NCBI GenBank assembly: GCA_903813345.2
Contig: CAIIXF020000005.1
Span: 17,673,375 to 17,737,374, forward strand
Length of the DNA stretch: 64,000 bases
Direction of reading: 5' to 3'
From: Owenia fusiformis
Taxonomy: Eukaryota > Annelida > Polychaeta > Sabellida > Oweniidae
This document shows positions 11,881-24,200 of the stretch, piece after piece; position 1 is the stretch's first letter; each line of letters starts with the position of its first letter. Under the pieces are notes generated by a model. That model saw nothing but the letters and a program-made list of their open reading frames with translations. It had not been told where the DNA came from and did not search any database. A program made the position numbers and the translations under genes.

Positions 11881-12634
11881 ATATTACACCCTTGGTATAC
11901 GCAGCTAACGAAAATTGACCGGTACGGGTCAAAAGCTGGACCGGTACGGGTTAACGGTTTTATTTGAATTCAAAATAGCCATAACTTGCTCAATATTGAC
12001 TTCCTTGTGTCTAATTTGAAATATATGATGCCTCCCGATGCTTTTAAGTACCCCAATTTTTTACAGATTTTTAAACGGACCAAAACTCTCTAAATGCGCG
12101 TTTATGCTCTTTTCTCTCGAGAAGGACTGTCTCATTTTCACGATAACTTTTATTTAGTACTTCTAACATATAAGATCTATTTTTCCCCATCAAGGTATGA
12201 TGTAAATGACATGCTATTTACATCTTGTGAGTTTCAATGACGCGCGTTTGATTTTATAAAAAATGCCAAACTTTGTGACAAAGAATTACATCAGCTATTG
12301 CCCCGAACCGGTCCGTCTTCTCGTTGCAAGCAGATTGCCCCGAACCGGTCCGTCTTCTCGCTGCAAGCAGGATGAAATTCTTTGACACAAAGTTTGGCAT
12401 TTTTTATAAAATCAAACGCGCGTCATTGAAGTTTTGGTCCGTTTAAAAATCTGTAAAAAATTGGGGTACTTAAAAGCATCGGGAGGCATCATATATTTCA
12501 AATTAGACACGAGGAAGTCAATATTGAGCAAGTTATGGCTGTTTTAAATTCAAATAAAACCGTTAACCCGTACCGGTCCAGCTTTTGACCCGTATCGGTC
12601 AATTTTCGTTAGCTGCGTATACCAAGGGTGTATT
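11881..12634. mobile_element. Long-armed foldback element upstream of GPKOW
   Basis: Left-arm words (TACACCCTTGGTATACGCAG, GATGCCTCCCGATGC, GTTTAAAAATC rc) reappear in reverse order and orientation up to 12634, with arms of roughly 200 bp plus a second inner pair around GACGCGCGTTTGATTTTAT. The arms are asymmetric: about 140 bp near 12080-12225 have no right-hand partner. The centre holds a tandem duplication of the 37-bp segment TTGCCCCGAACCGGTCCGTC... (12299-12372). No coding sequence. Confidence 0.8.
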
Positions 12635-14297
12635 ATTGTGTGATCAATACATTCATTGATTTGTGAACGTTCTGCCAATAATTATTGTGTTGAATCTGTA
12701 TACATCAATATGAATTAAAAAGTACAAATTCAAAGGACGCCGATAATTCACAACCGTCAATGCTATTGGTGGTAGTCCATCGGTATCGCATGCATGGGAA
12801 ACAAATACTATATCAAATGAATACCAGAGATTCAAATTAGATCCAAAGCCATGACTAGAGCTGGGTCAACATGAAGCATCAGTGTAAAGATACAATATGG
12901 AAATAATGGCACTTGAAAAAAGAAATGCGCTCTGTTTTAAACTATTTCCATTAATCTGATTTTTGAGATAAGATATCATTTAGAGTTTAACAATTCTTAT
13001 GAGAGACAATTTCAAACACATTACTTATGCTTTACACAACTTCTTTTCAATCAAATGGTTTTAGCCAGGCTTATTCAAACCCTGCTACTTTTGCGATTTA
13101 CATTACTTTCTTGAACCCCAATTTTCTCGATCGAGCGATGAACACGTTCGAGAGATGCAATTTGAAAATACACATTACTTTAGCATTCTGATACTCTGAT
13201 ACTCAGATCATCTCTGTCCTGCAAAGAATGCTCGCGGCCTTCTAGATCTATAGGGAACTGATATGGTGTGATCTCCTTTCACACTATAGTATTACATGTA
13301 TCTTAGATTCGCAACTTTTTTGATGCAGCGCAAAAACCTTTTTGAAAACAGGGGACAATAAGATGCACAGGAAAATTATTAACATCACATCTGTACTTAC
13401 TTAACACCGTCTTTAGTCTACTTGGCATGTATTTGTGCCAAGAAAAAAATGTTTTGAACGCGCGATAATCATGACAGTTGGCAATAACCAAATATTCTAT
13501 ATGAAGCTTATTAGAATGTCACGCGTAACCCGAAATATCCTAATAAATTAGACTACTTTTCCCACAGATGGGTCACACAAATATTGGCCATTTTTGAAGT
13601 TACCAACCCGACTCGGCCTATATTTGCCCTATATGCCTAATATTGGGCATTTACTACGTCCCTTAGATATTTATTTTGGTAAATCAAGGAATAGTAGACA
13701 CAATGTTCGAGAAATCACAGCGAGAGATAATTTTCAACGCACTTTGAATAATGAATCCACAGGTATTAAAAAATTGCAATTTCAACCATTGAGTAGGATT
13801 CAATAAATGAGGCAATAACACATTTGATGATTTTCTCAAAAACCTGGTTGGGATTCGGACATAGAATAATGTTTTATATGTCTAGTTTAATGTACTGTAT
13901 GTTTAACGAAACGTTCATTCTATGATTTAAGGCACATTTTGAGAAAAAAAAAATAATATGTATTTGTTTATTGTTATTTTGAGTTCAAATGACAATTGAA
14001 ACTTTAAACCCAACTTTAAAATTGGGATCTACAAAGTGAAATTAAAGGGTTCCCAAATTGAAAAGTACGAGATACATGGGCAGTGCTACTGTAAAAGAAG
14101 TTCCCGTGAACTCAACGGGTGTGTCACTTCATCCAATACTCTCTTTGTTTGTGTCATGCTATTTTTACAATTGTATGATATAAAATCCTAATAGAAAAAC
14201 AATAAATAAATTAAAGGCTTTGTTTTTCATTTCCCACGAAGTCTCCATTTATAAGGACGTTAAACATACAATTAATACAAGTGATAAACTGCGATGA
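12635..14297. other. Intergenic spacer between divergent GPKOW and tyrosinase genes
   Basis: No open frame with recognisable protein, no RNA gene and no clear inverted repeat were seen. Short A/T runs and low-complexity patches only. It should contain the tyrosinase promoter, but no TATA or initiator could be assigned with confidence. Confidence 0.4.
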
Positions 14298-14510
14298 ATG
14301 AAAGCTCTAGACATATTTCAATTTAATTTATCTTCCTGGTTGCAACTCGCGCTGCTACTATTTTTAATTTCATCCGGGACCTCCAATATAAAAGTGCATC
14401 GGTCGACGCCTGATCATCAGAGCAGGAACGAGCGCAAAAGTAAAAGGTCTTCAAATATTATATTTGGTGAAAATATCTATAAAAAGTTTCGAAACGTTTT
14501 GAAAACGTAA
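14298..14510 (+). CDS. Possible upstream ORF with signal-peptide-like start
   Basis: A 70-residue frame starts MKALDIFQFNLSSWLQLALL and continues with a hydrophobic run (LFLISSG), then a basic stretch (RNERKSKRSS). It stops five bases before the tyrosinase ATG, in a different frame. It may be an uORF in the tyrosinase leader, a separate small secreted peptide, or chance. No homologue is recognised. Confidence 0.2.
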   Translation: MKALDIFQFNLSSWLQLALLLFLISSGTSNIKVHRSTPDHQSRNERKSKRSSNIIFGENIYKKFRNVLKT

Positions 14511-14515
14511 AGATA

Positions 14516-17382
14516 ATGGGAACTCTATGTCTCATTTGCGTCGTACTTGTTACGTTTTCGTCTTCGGTGATGGAGACAAATGGCCAAACCTACGACGGCG
14601 ATTGTCAGTACAGGAGAAGAGATTGCAGCGATTCTTATTACACTATCCGGAACAGTAAAGATGGCTATTACCGTGGAATGCCCATACAGCAGTATACATG
14701 GCAGTGCGACCACTCTTACAACTGGGGTTACAGGTAAGAAATGACTTTGCGCCAAAGTTTACATTTCACATACCATTTACATTTTACTCTGTAGATAAAC
14801 GTGAAAAGTGAAATATCTTTTCTTGTGTTGGGCAGATAATATTTTCTTTTACTGGACCACACACATTGTGCATAATTTGGAATTTGTACTATATATTTGC
14901 CCTTTTGTTGCGTGAATATTTTTTAGATATCAAATTGGAAAAACCTTTGTTTTTCCAGTGCTAGTGAAGGAGCGGCCCAAGGTTCATCCCCAGTCCTTTC
15001 CGAAGAGCAGCTGGAATGGTTGAGGACACTTGGGGAGCAGTTCAATGCTGATTTTCAGGTGAGAGCGACCGGTCATAGTTTGAGGGAAATTCTGTGACAG
15101 GAACAATCCCCACAATCGCATTTAATTTGTAGGAACAATTTCCCCGTGTTAATTCTGTAGATTCTTTAGATACATAATTATTGTAAAATAGAAAAACCTT
15201 CACATATTTAAATGATTATTATACAACAATTGGAAGTTTGATTTAGCTTCTCTGAAAGGGAGCTTTATCCGGGGCTTTGTCTATTAAACATACTAGACGG
15301 CTGTGATACCAAGGGTAGCTGAATCACACATGGTATTTTAAAGCTGAAAAATCAGGTTACGTTGGCTCTTATTAACTCTTTTAGCTAATGTGACCTCTAG
15401 TGCTGTGTTTTCCAAGTTCCCGTCCACTACTTACATATCTAATACTATATTTCAGCCCGATCCCCCAAGTAAACGCCAGGTGGAGCCACATGTACTTGAG
15501 AAAAAACGTCTTAGGGGGGCTAAAATCCCACTTCGGCAGCGGCGACAGAGTCTGCCTCTGGCCAACCGGAAAGAGTATCGCACTGTGTCCGCACTTGAAC
15601 GCAGTCGATTCCACGACGCTATACAAACTCTGAAAACATCTCCATTGGGTTCATCAAACAAATATGACACCCTTGCAGATTTTCATTTGAGTACTTTTGC
15701 TGTTGGTGCACACGATGGAGCTGCCTTCTTAACATGGCATAGAGTATATCTTGTTCTGTAAGTTTATATCTAGATTTTAGTGTTATTAAAAACATTCAGC
15801 GCGGAATGCAGAAGCCTAATATAGTAATGTCCTTGGGGCACGGCCTTCTTCTTCGAATACAGAACAGACTCCTCTTGAGGATATTTCGTCGTACTTTGAC
15901 CCTTCCCCTCCATCCTCCGAACGCAGGGCTCCGATAACAACCTCTCTGAAAGAACGAATAGAGTGGGTGAAATCTGGAGACCTGCATTCAGGAAATACGT
16001 CCAATCATTTTCACTTATGACGGAGACTCAGATTTTGAATTTAAATTTAATTATGATCAACGATTCCTAATCTAAAATAGATAATTCACTTTTCGATTGT
16101 GCAATAGCACAATGCACAATGCTATTCCTTTTGTAGGTATGAGTACGCTTTAAGGCAGGTTGACAGTTCGGTGTCGTTGCTTTATTGGGACTCGACGCTT
16201 GAACAGAGTCTAGATGACCCCAGTACCTCAAATATGTGGCATAGCAGCTTCATGGGCAACGCTAACGGTGACGTGACCTCAGGACCAGCGGCAAACTGGT
16301 TGGCTACTGACGGTAATAAGTTATGGCGAGCGGCTAACAATTGTCCAGATGTCCTCACAACTCCCGGAGATATTGCGAATATATTCAGCAAAACTACTTA
16401 TGGTCAGATTGCGTGTGGAACACCCGGTTGTCAACTCATGGAGCAGATTCACGGTAAAGCTCACAGCTATGTCGGTGGACAAATGGGAAACGTTGATTAT
16501 TCACCTAACGATCCCATCTTCTGGATGCATCACGCCTTCATCGATTGTGTTTGGGAAGAATTCCGGAATGACCATCAAATTCCAGATCCACAGACCGATT
16601 ATCCTGCTAGCTATGGCTCACCCGCCCACGCCCCATCTGCCCTTATGCAACCATTTACATTACTTGGAATCAACGTCCAAAACAAGCAAGGCTTGCTCAA
16701 CATCTTTACAAATAAGATTTACAAATGTGCAGCTCGGCCAAAATGCCCGGACTGTGGCAGTTCGCCGTATTTGTATTGTGATACCGTTGAGAACAGATGT
16801 AAACCATTCACTGTCGATCGCAAGAACTGCACCAACTGCGCATATGTTAACATAGACGTCTACTGTTCGAATGGTGCGCCTTACAGCAATGTCCCGTATG
16901 GACTTAGTGGTGTTTACTTTGAAACCAATGGTAGAAACTACAACGGCAGACGTCAAGAGTATTACTATGGCGACTACGATTCTTACTATACGGGCAGACC
17001 AAACGAGAACTATGGACGACCCGACTATTCCCCCCACTATGTTGGTTATGCACCCGTGGACAGACCTTCTGAGAACGCCGATGGTTATTCAACTTATACT
17101 ATGAATGCGTACACCGCACAAGGATCCCCGTGCCAAGTGGAATGCGTGAGTGGTTATCGAAATGGTCAAGCGAACTATCAGCCCTGTAATGGTAACACAT
17201 ACAGACTTGATGACAGAGAAAGGTACCCAGGCTATGCGATACCATACGAGAGAGAGGCTGCCAATTTGTATTATCGGCCCTCGTATGACGAATACGTGTT
17301 GCCTACACCAAGCCCATCCCCTTACTTCAGAGTTAGGTGCCCGTGTAGGCGTCTCTGTTACGATTACCCCGCTCGTTACTAG
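14516..17382 (+). CDS. Secreted tyrosinase (type 3 copper protein)
   Basis: Exons 14516-14733, 14959-15058, 15456-15757 and 16137-17382 join in phase to 621 residues. Tyrosinases oxidise phenols to quinones at a dinuclear copper site; secreted invertebrate forms act in pigmentation, cuticle or shell matrix hardening and immunity. Residues 1 to about 23 form a signal peptide (MGTLCLICVVLVTFSSSVME). The CuA site is seen as H183, H192 and H201 in GAHDGAAFLTWHR. The CuB site is H312, H316 (HGKAH) and the HH at 338-339 in DPIFWMHHAFID. Residues from about 390 on form a Cys-rich segment (CPDCGSSPYLYC) and a Tyr/Gly/Asn-rich stretch (YYYGDYDSYYTGRPNENYG), with more cysteines at the end. The tail suggests an extracellular, possibly cross-linked matrix protein. 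All copper ligands are present, so it should be active. The whole CuB half and tail sit in one large last exon. Species role is inference. Confidence 0.92.
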
Positions 17383-17495
17383 ATATGGACCAGAGAAAGG
17401 TCATTTGTTCTGACCAATATGGACTTAAAATGACACTCCACAATGTCAGCTGCACAATTTAGTTCATGTAATTTTTCTGATTTGGCTTGTTATAG

Positions 17496-17501
17496 AATAA
17501 A
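17496..17501 (+). terminator. Polyadenylation signal, tyrosinase
   Basis: AATAAA lies 114 bases past the tyrosinase stop codon, followed by A/T-rich and GT-containing sequence. It is the first such hexamer downstream. Confidence 0.6.
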
Positions 17502-18064
17502 ATTATTCAAAATTGTCTTGGACTAAACTGTACAAAATCTTGATATGGTTTCATACAGGGTCACGGTCTATATTTTGAGGGGGTGGCTAGAATTCAATGA
17601 TTATGAACCTGGTACTATAAACTTACCGGTCCTTGATGAAATGTTCATTGTTGAGTTTAAGAAACCCTCGGTAAGAAACAACAAATAGCATTTTGAAGTC
17701 TTCTACTGCACGGGGCTACACGAACTGCACGATCCAAAAACAGGTTGAGTTTCATGTTTATAAGCCAACTTGTACGTGAACGTGTGTGAATTATGGTTGT
17801 AATATTAACTTGCCCGATGTAGTGTACAAGGTCAAATAGGTAGTGTAATGTAGCGTAAATTGACAAAGGGCAGTAATCCCTGGGGATCAATCAAGTATTA
17901 CAAGTTCACGTAGTTCTCTTAAATACGTGAATCTTAACCTCCCTATTATCTCGATTCGGGGGACAATTTTGAACCCCTGTATTCGGATTCCGATAATATT
18001 TTACAAAAATGGTGTGTTTAGAGGGACCCAAGATAGAATAATAACCTTTTAAACTTATTTTGAC

Positions 18065-18070
18065 TTTATT
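18065..18070 (-). terminator. Candidate polyadenylation signal, DEG/ENaC gene
   Basis: AATAAA on the minus strand lies about 150 bases past the channel stop codon at 18224. The two convergent genes would then be separated by roughly 560 bases. Confidence 0.45.
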
Positions 18071-18223
18071 TTTTGAACTTTCTTATTTAAGTTCGTAATG
18101 GTAGTGGTGTCATGGAAAACACTACTTTATATAAACGACACATCATACGATGAGAAAACATGGCCTTCTGTGAGTTCCTTTAAAAAATATTTCTAGTAGG
18201 AAAACAGACAGATATGATGAATA

Positions 18224-21200
18224 TCAGAATGACGAAACATATGCTACATTATCTTTCTCTTTAGTCCTATCGTTGCTAGCGCTATCTCCTGTGAAATGTC
18301 TATGATGCATATTTGATTGTTTCTCTTGTTTCGGGCTGTTCTTTGACTTATCCTCCATTTCCCTATTTGTTACATTTTCAGCTTCAATGTCTCCATCTTT
18401 TACGTCTGAAGTGTCCTCTGCATTTCTTCGAAAACATCCCAAATATAAACGTCTGAGTGTAAACTCCAAAAATTCAAACAAAGTCAGAATGCTCATTCCT
18501 ACGAAAAGACCCATTTGCCCGCCAAGGTCACCTGAAAAAGACACTTCAATTAGTAAAGGCCCCATGCAATGTTTGAAAATATTGATTAATTATCCGAATC
18601 TTATTTGCACACTTCAAATATTATTTGAGACATTTTGCCTCAAAGTTCATTCATTCTTTAGTCCAGACGTCAGGTGAATCTGAATTTCTTTGTATTTTTA
18701 TGTTTTCAATGTGTTTCCATTTCCGATTTTGTCCATTTTATTTGTACACTCTCAAACGTAAAATTCCCCGGCTTCTCTTCTGAGACACCCCTTCCAATCA
18801 ACAAATACAACAAACAATTAAACAAAAATACAGGCCTAAATCTTACTGAGTAATCCAGATGGTGTCACAGCGGGGCTCATTTTCGTAAGATGCCGATAGA
18901 GGTCTCTAAAGTAAATATCCAATTCAACAATATTATCCCTGCAAAGGAAAAGACAGCCATTCATGTCAAGGTGTATAAGCTAATAGTTTTCTTTTCTTTT
19001 TAATTCTTATATCAAAATCTATTACCTTACCTTATATAGTCTTCGGTGACATCAAATATCTCAAAAAGCTCTTTCGCTATATTATGATTGGGAAACGTTG
19101 CATAGGATAAAGAAACTGGGTACTCCACTTCTTCACAGGCCACCGTACATTGGGGACACTCCTCCTTAGGATTTTCTTCTATAGCACCTATATACACAGA
19201 AATGATACAAACATGTACAACCATACATTCGTCTCTTCGTAAAATATACCGTGATTCTTTTTAGGATTCATTATTTTGGCTACTTTCCCAAAAATCACAG
19301 GCCATCGTACATACATTCAGAATTTTATCATCATGACTACTCTTCCCACCCTTGCGCTTTGTATATGAATGTAGCTTACCTAGAATCTCATTTGCACATG
19401 TAACTGCTTTAGTAGGAAGACAATTTGGTATGTTGCCTAAAATGCATAAAGATAGATGTCAGTCATAATACTGAAGTAAGCAGTTCCGATCAAATGAATA
19501 CAAATACAGTGCTCACCAAAAATAAATGACACCTGGATTTGCTCAAGTGAGGATTTCCCATGTTAAAAGGAAGAGCATTTTCAAGTGTCCATGCATTAGT
19601 AGTTGAGAGCATACAAAATGTAAAATATACAAAACTTAAGGGACGTGTGTCTAGATACCATTGGAAAGTATGAAGTCTCAAATGCTTCCTGGTCATCTCC
19701 ACCCCAAGTCAACTCAACCCAGTAAAACTCAACCCCAAGTCAACTCAACCCCAAGTCAAGTCGACCCCTGTAAAACTCAACCCCAAGTCAACTCAACCCT
19801 GTAAAACTCAACCCTAGTAAAACTCAACCCCTATTATTTCTATATATTGATAAACGTATAAGAAAGTTTATTTCATAAAAATAATTCTGCTGATCGTGGC
19901 ATAAGCGAGCCAAAAAAAGATATGTTTTGACAAAAATGATGCAACTTCCTTCCGAATTGGGGGGAGGGTGTGTGCGCACCCCTCCTGGCTACGCCTATAT
20001 GCTTTCAGTCTATTAATTAGTAAATGTTAATGATTTTGTTCATGCATGTTCATATAAATAAAAAGTTATATTGCATTGTTGATTATTTCTAAATTATCTT
20101 AAAGGGGTATTCCTTGCCAGACCATCTCTCTCCTAATATGGTAGCTATAACCATATACATACTTTGCAAGTTTATCAAAAAACAGAAAAATGTTTTGAAA
20201 TGGTCAATATTGATCACTTAAAAATGTAGTGCTCAATTCCAGTAGGCTGCCATCTTTTAAAATTTCACTCAGGAAGTGATGTCATCGACTCTCAACTTTG
20301 CATATAACATTAGGTAAGGAGCTATTAGAATTACTAAACCAGCTGAATATTTTTTTCAATTTGGTCTATGATTAAATCCTTTTGATGATCTCTTCTTTAG
20401 TTCTAAGTTGACAACTCCTGAAAATATTTTTACACAGAAGATAAGGGCTTCTTGTTTAGAAGTGATTTTGTACTTCTTTCCTATACTGTAATAGACAAGG
20501 TTATAACAGGTGAGAGTCGATGACATCACTTCCTGAAAGAAATCTGAAAAGATGGCAGCTTACTGGGAATGAGTACTACATTTTTAAATGATCAATATTG
20601 ACCATATGAAAAAATTTTCCCGTGTTTTGCTAAATATGTAAAGTATATATATGATTGTAGCTACCATATCAGGAGAGAAATAGTCTGGCAAGGAATGTTC
20701 CTTTAAATTTGATTTCAAAAGATGTCTTAAATTGAATAATAGTTAATTAATCGTTTTCTTTTGGAATACTTTTACAACTTTCTATTCAAAGTATCATGCA
20801 AAATGCTTGATTTTCATAAATCAATGACTTAAATCATGCATCATAAAAAAATTAAATTAGACATTGCACAAATGAATAGGGTTGAGTTTTACTGGGGTTG
20901 AGTTTTACAGGGTTAAGTTGACTTGGGGTTGAGTTTTACTGGGGTTGACTTGACTTGGGGTTGAGTTGACTTGGGGTTGAGTTGGACTGGGTTGAGATGA
21001 CTTGGGGTTGAGATGACCTGTCACCTCTCAAATCACCAAGGTCTGAGATTGATGATAGAAAATCAAGATGCCATTTATTTATGGTGAGCACTTTACTTCC
21101 TGGACACTGTTCAATTACGAATGACAAAATCTTTCTAAGAAACCCTACCACCATTTACTTCACAAAAGAAGCTGGGATATATTGACTAGGATCGAAATGT

Positions 21201-24200
21201 TGATGTTGCTGATGGCAAAAGAGTTCATTTTAAAGGTCTATTTGATATGTTATGGTGCTGTCCAATTTGTCCATGTTCTATGGAGCCGAGGTGCAATGTG
21301 ATGTATAAATGATATTTTTGCTCAGACGCCGACAATAGAAGACACGCTTGACTTATCTAATAGCTCTAATATTACAGTAAATGTTTGTCAGAATTCATAC
21401 CAGGAATCGAGTAAGGCTTACAACCGCATCGTTCCAATAACTTCCCCTCTCGGCATTCACTGAGACATCCTTCAAAAGAGTACTTCTCGTAAAATTTCAG
21501 CTTTGCCTCAGGGTCACACTTTCCCCACGGTGAAACTGCATTTTGTAACTTAAACAAATGAAGGATAAGATATACAAAATAAATGAATGTATTTATCGTA
21601 TCTGTAAAATGAAGCCTTCTGATTGGTCAGTTCTTGTGCTGTACCAATCTGTATTGCTACTGAGATCGTCCCCATTGATCATCTCCGTCGCGATACAGAA
21701 ACTATTGGTACGGAGGGAACAATCTCAGTAGCAATACATCTAGGATCACACGATAAAAACGTTATTGAATGTTTTGAAGTGCAATACAGGATATATTCTG
21801 CCTCGATATTCTATATTGGCACTCGACTTCGTCTCGTTCCAATACTGACGAAATTTCTCGAGCAGAATATATCCTGTATTGCACTTCAAATCATTCAATA
21901 ACTTATATAATTAAACTTGCCATAATATTCAAAATTTGAGTAGTATAAACGATTCGGTTCATATGTAATCGCAGGCCAAGCAAATAATTGAAAGGCCTAG
22001 GCATTCCCAATCAAAGGACATTTTGAGGTCATTTTCGAGGTTAACAAAAATAAACTTCTGGGTCAGGAAACAAAATCGCTCTTTCTCAATGTACACACCT
22101 CGTCATAGCGTATTCCAGCGTAAGCTCTAAATCCCGGTGACACCGCATAACCTTCGCTTTCTACGGATGGTGGCTCGTACTGGGGATGCACCAGAAATTT
22201 GATCCCAGCCTCCGAGTTACCGCCAAAGGCAAATACCTCTGTGTAGTCACTCTGTAAAATGGCATGACCAATTAAAATATTTAACTGCTTTTTGTTTCAC
22301 AGCCTCTGTCTTTCCAGTTTTTGTACCATGCCAATATTAATTTGACGTTGGCGAAGCGGTTGCGTGGCTGATGTCTGCTTATGTACATACTCGTATATGG
22401 CAGTAATGCCGTTAGGGTCACCAGAAATGGCTCACAGTGGTTTTATTGTAAGGTTCTTATCTTATTATGGTAAAGTATGCTGTAGTATTGGTAATATCAT
22501 ACAAAAGGTATATAGAATAGAACCATATATATCACCTGGTTGATGTCTAGAACTATCCTTAGACCCCCGCCTGTCCCATGTACTGTCTGCTTATAAACGT
22601 TTGGCTCTCGAGGGTATCGGTTAAATGTGTAACAGTTCCCATATGATGTCTGAACAAGGCTGAAGTCCTAAAACAAAACTATCAAGAATATGAAATCTAT
22701 ATATTGACCTGTCATTTACTTCAACAATTAAATGTCGTCTACAGTTTATCTCAGATTCTTTGTAATGTTGAAATATGTAGAAAACATCATCTATGGTGGG
22801 TTTATCATACATGGTGGAGCTGCCAGAATCGATGTGAAAACATTGGATCATTTGAAAATTGCATTGCGTCATTTGATTCGAATACGTTTACCTGTCAGCT
22901 TATGATTGTATATTTCATTTTCCATTATTTGGACATAAATATGGTTAAAGCTGGATATCAGACTCCATTCGCAAACCTTTTTGTAAATGTTCAACAAGTC
23001 TTTGGTGTCCAAGAAGTGGAATGCGCGTCTGGTCATCAGAACAACATCCATTTTTAATAATTAGCGATTAAATTTTAATCATACTCATTCATGATTCTTC
23101 ACTGGAAGGTTTAACAAGGGGTTCAATTAGAAAAACGAGACGGGGAAGTGTTCACTTTAGGAGGCATTCGAATGTGTAAGTTTCACTGTACCTCAAAGGT
23201 ACACTGCTTCCCAGCGATCCGGCACCACAGCAATGTTGTGTCATCCATCTGCCAACCAACTCGCCTTGTCAAATTGCCCATATCAAATCCATCTAAAATG
23301 ATTGTTCATAGAAAATATGATAACAAAACTGGGCTAATTGTTAAGTGAATGCTTCCTCAGTACATATTGTCTGGTTTATAACTTACATAATAGTGCCCTT
23401 GTTCCACATAGTTCAGACCAGGCAGGTATATATTAACACAAACTGGGACAATAATTTCCGAGAAATAATTTAACTTTTACGTGGAACGTCAGTTTATATA
23501 GTAGCATGTTAATTACATTTGTAATGAAATCCGACTTGACATTAGACATTCCAATCCAAACTACCGGCCATAAACGATTGTGATTCTAGGCAAAGCAAAC
23601 TATTGACGATTTTAACATTAATTCCGACGCTTTGAAACAAAAGGAATAATGCTAAAACCTGGGTAAAGTTGAGTTATGTTATATTCTAACTCCTGAGCAA
23701 ACTTCACGTGTTCTTCGTCGAGGGGGACCCCCCATTGCAGATATGACATCAGCAATGCTGAGTTTGAAAGGATAATGGCGTCAGACTCCGTCATTGCGCT
23801 GAGTCTGTACCTGGAATATGAAAATATATGCATAATGTAAAAGTAAATTAAGTCTCCGATACATTGTCTTCTTTTAGTAAATCTGGCAAAAGTAAAACTT
23901 TACCAGAAATAGTATCGTTTGTTATCAGCTTTCAAACGGACGGTACCAAGTATGACAATTTGAACTCATATTTATATGATATCATCCTCCGATCACAGGG
24001 CTTCAAAATCCAGAATATCTTCTTTCTTTTTACGAAGAAGAAGAAGGAGGTACGGATTCTGTACACCTGCTTAGGAGGATGATATGATATCAGATTAGAT
24101 ATCTGCTCTAAAAACAGATTGTTTGCACTGCCATCTTTATTCAAAATCTATTCAAAAATTATTTCTTTCGACTATATACATGCCTATGCTGTTCTCATAC

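Noticed and set aside
22700-23051. Two exon-like minus-strand frames (FHFLDTKDLLNIYKK and DKPTIDDVFYIFQHYKES) inside channel-gene intron 4
   Set aside because: They look protein-like and have good donor sites, but their phases do not join to each other or to exons 4 and 5, which already read straight through conserved channel sequence.
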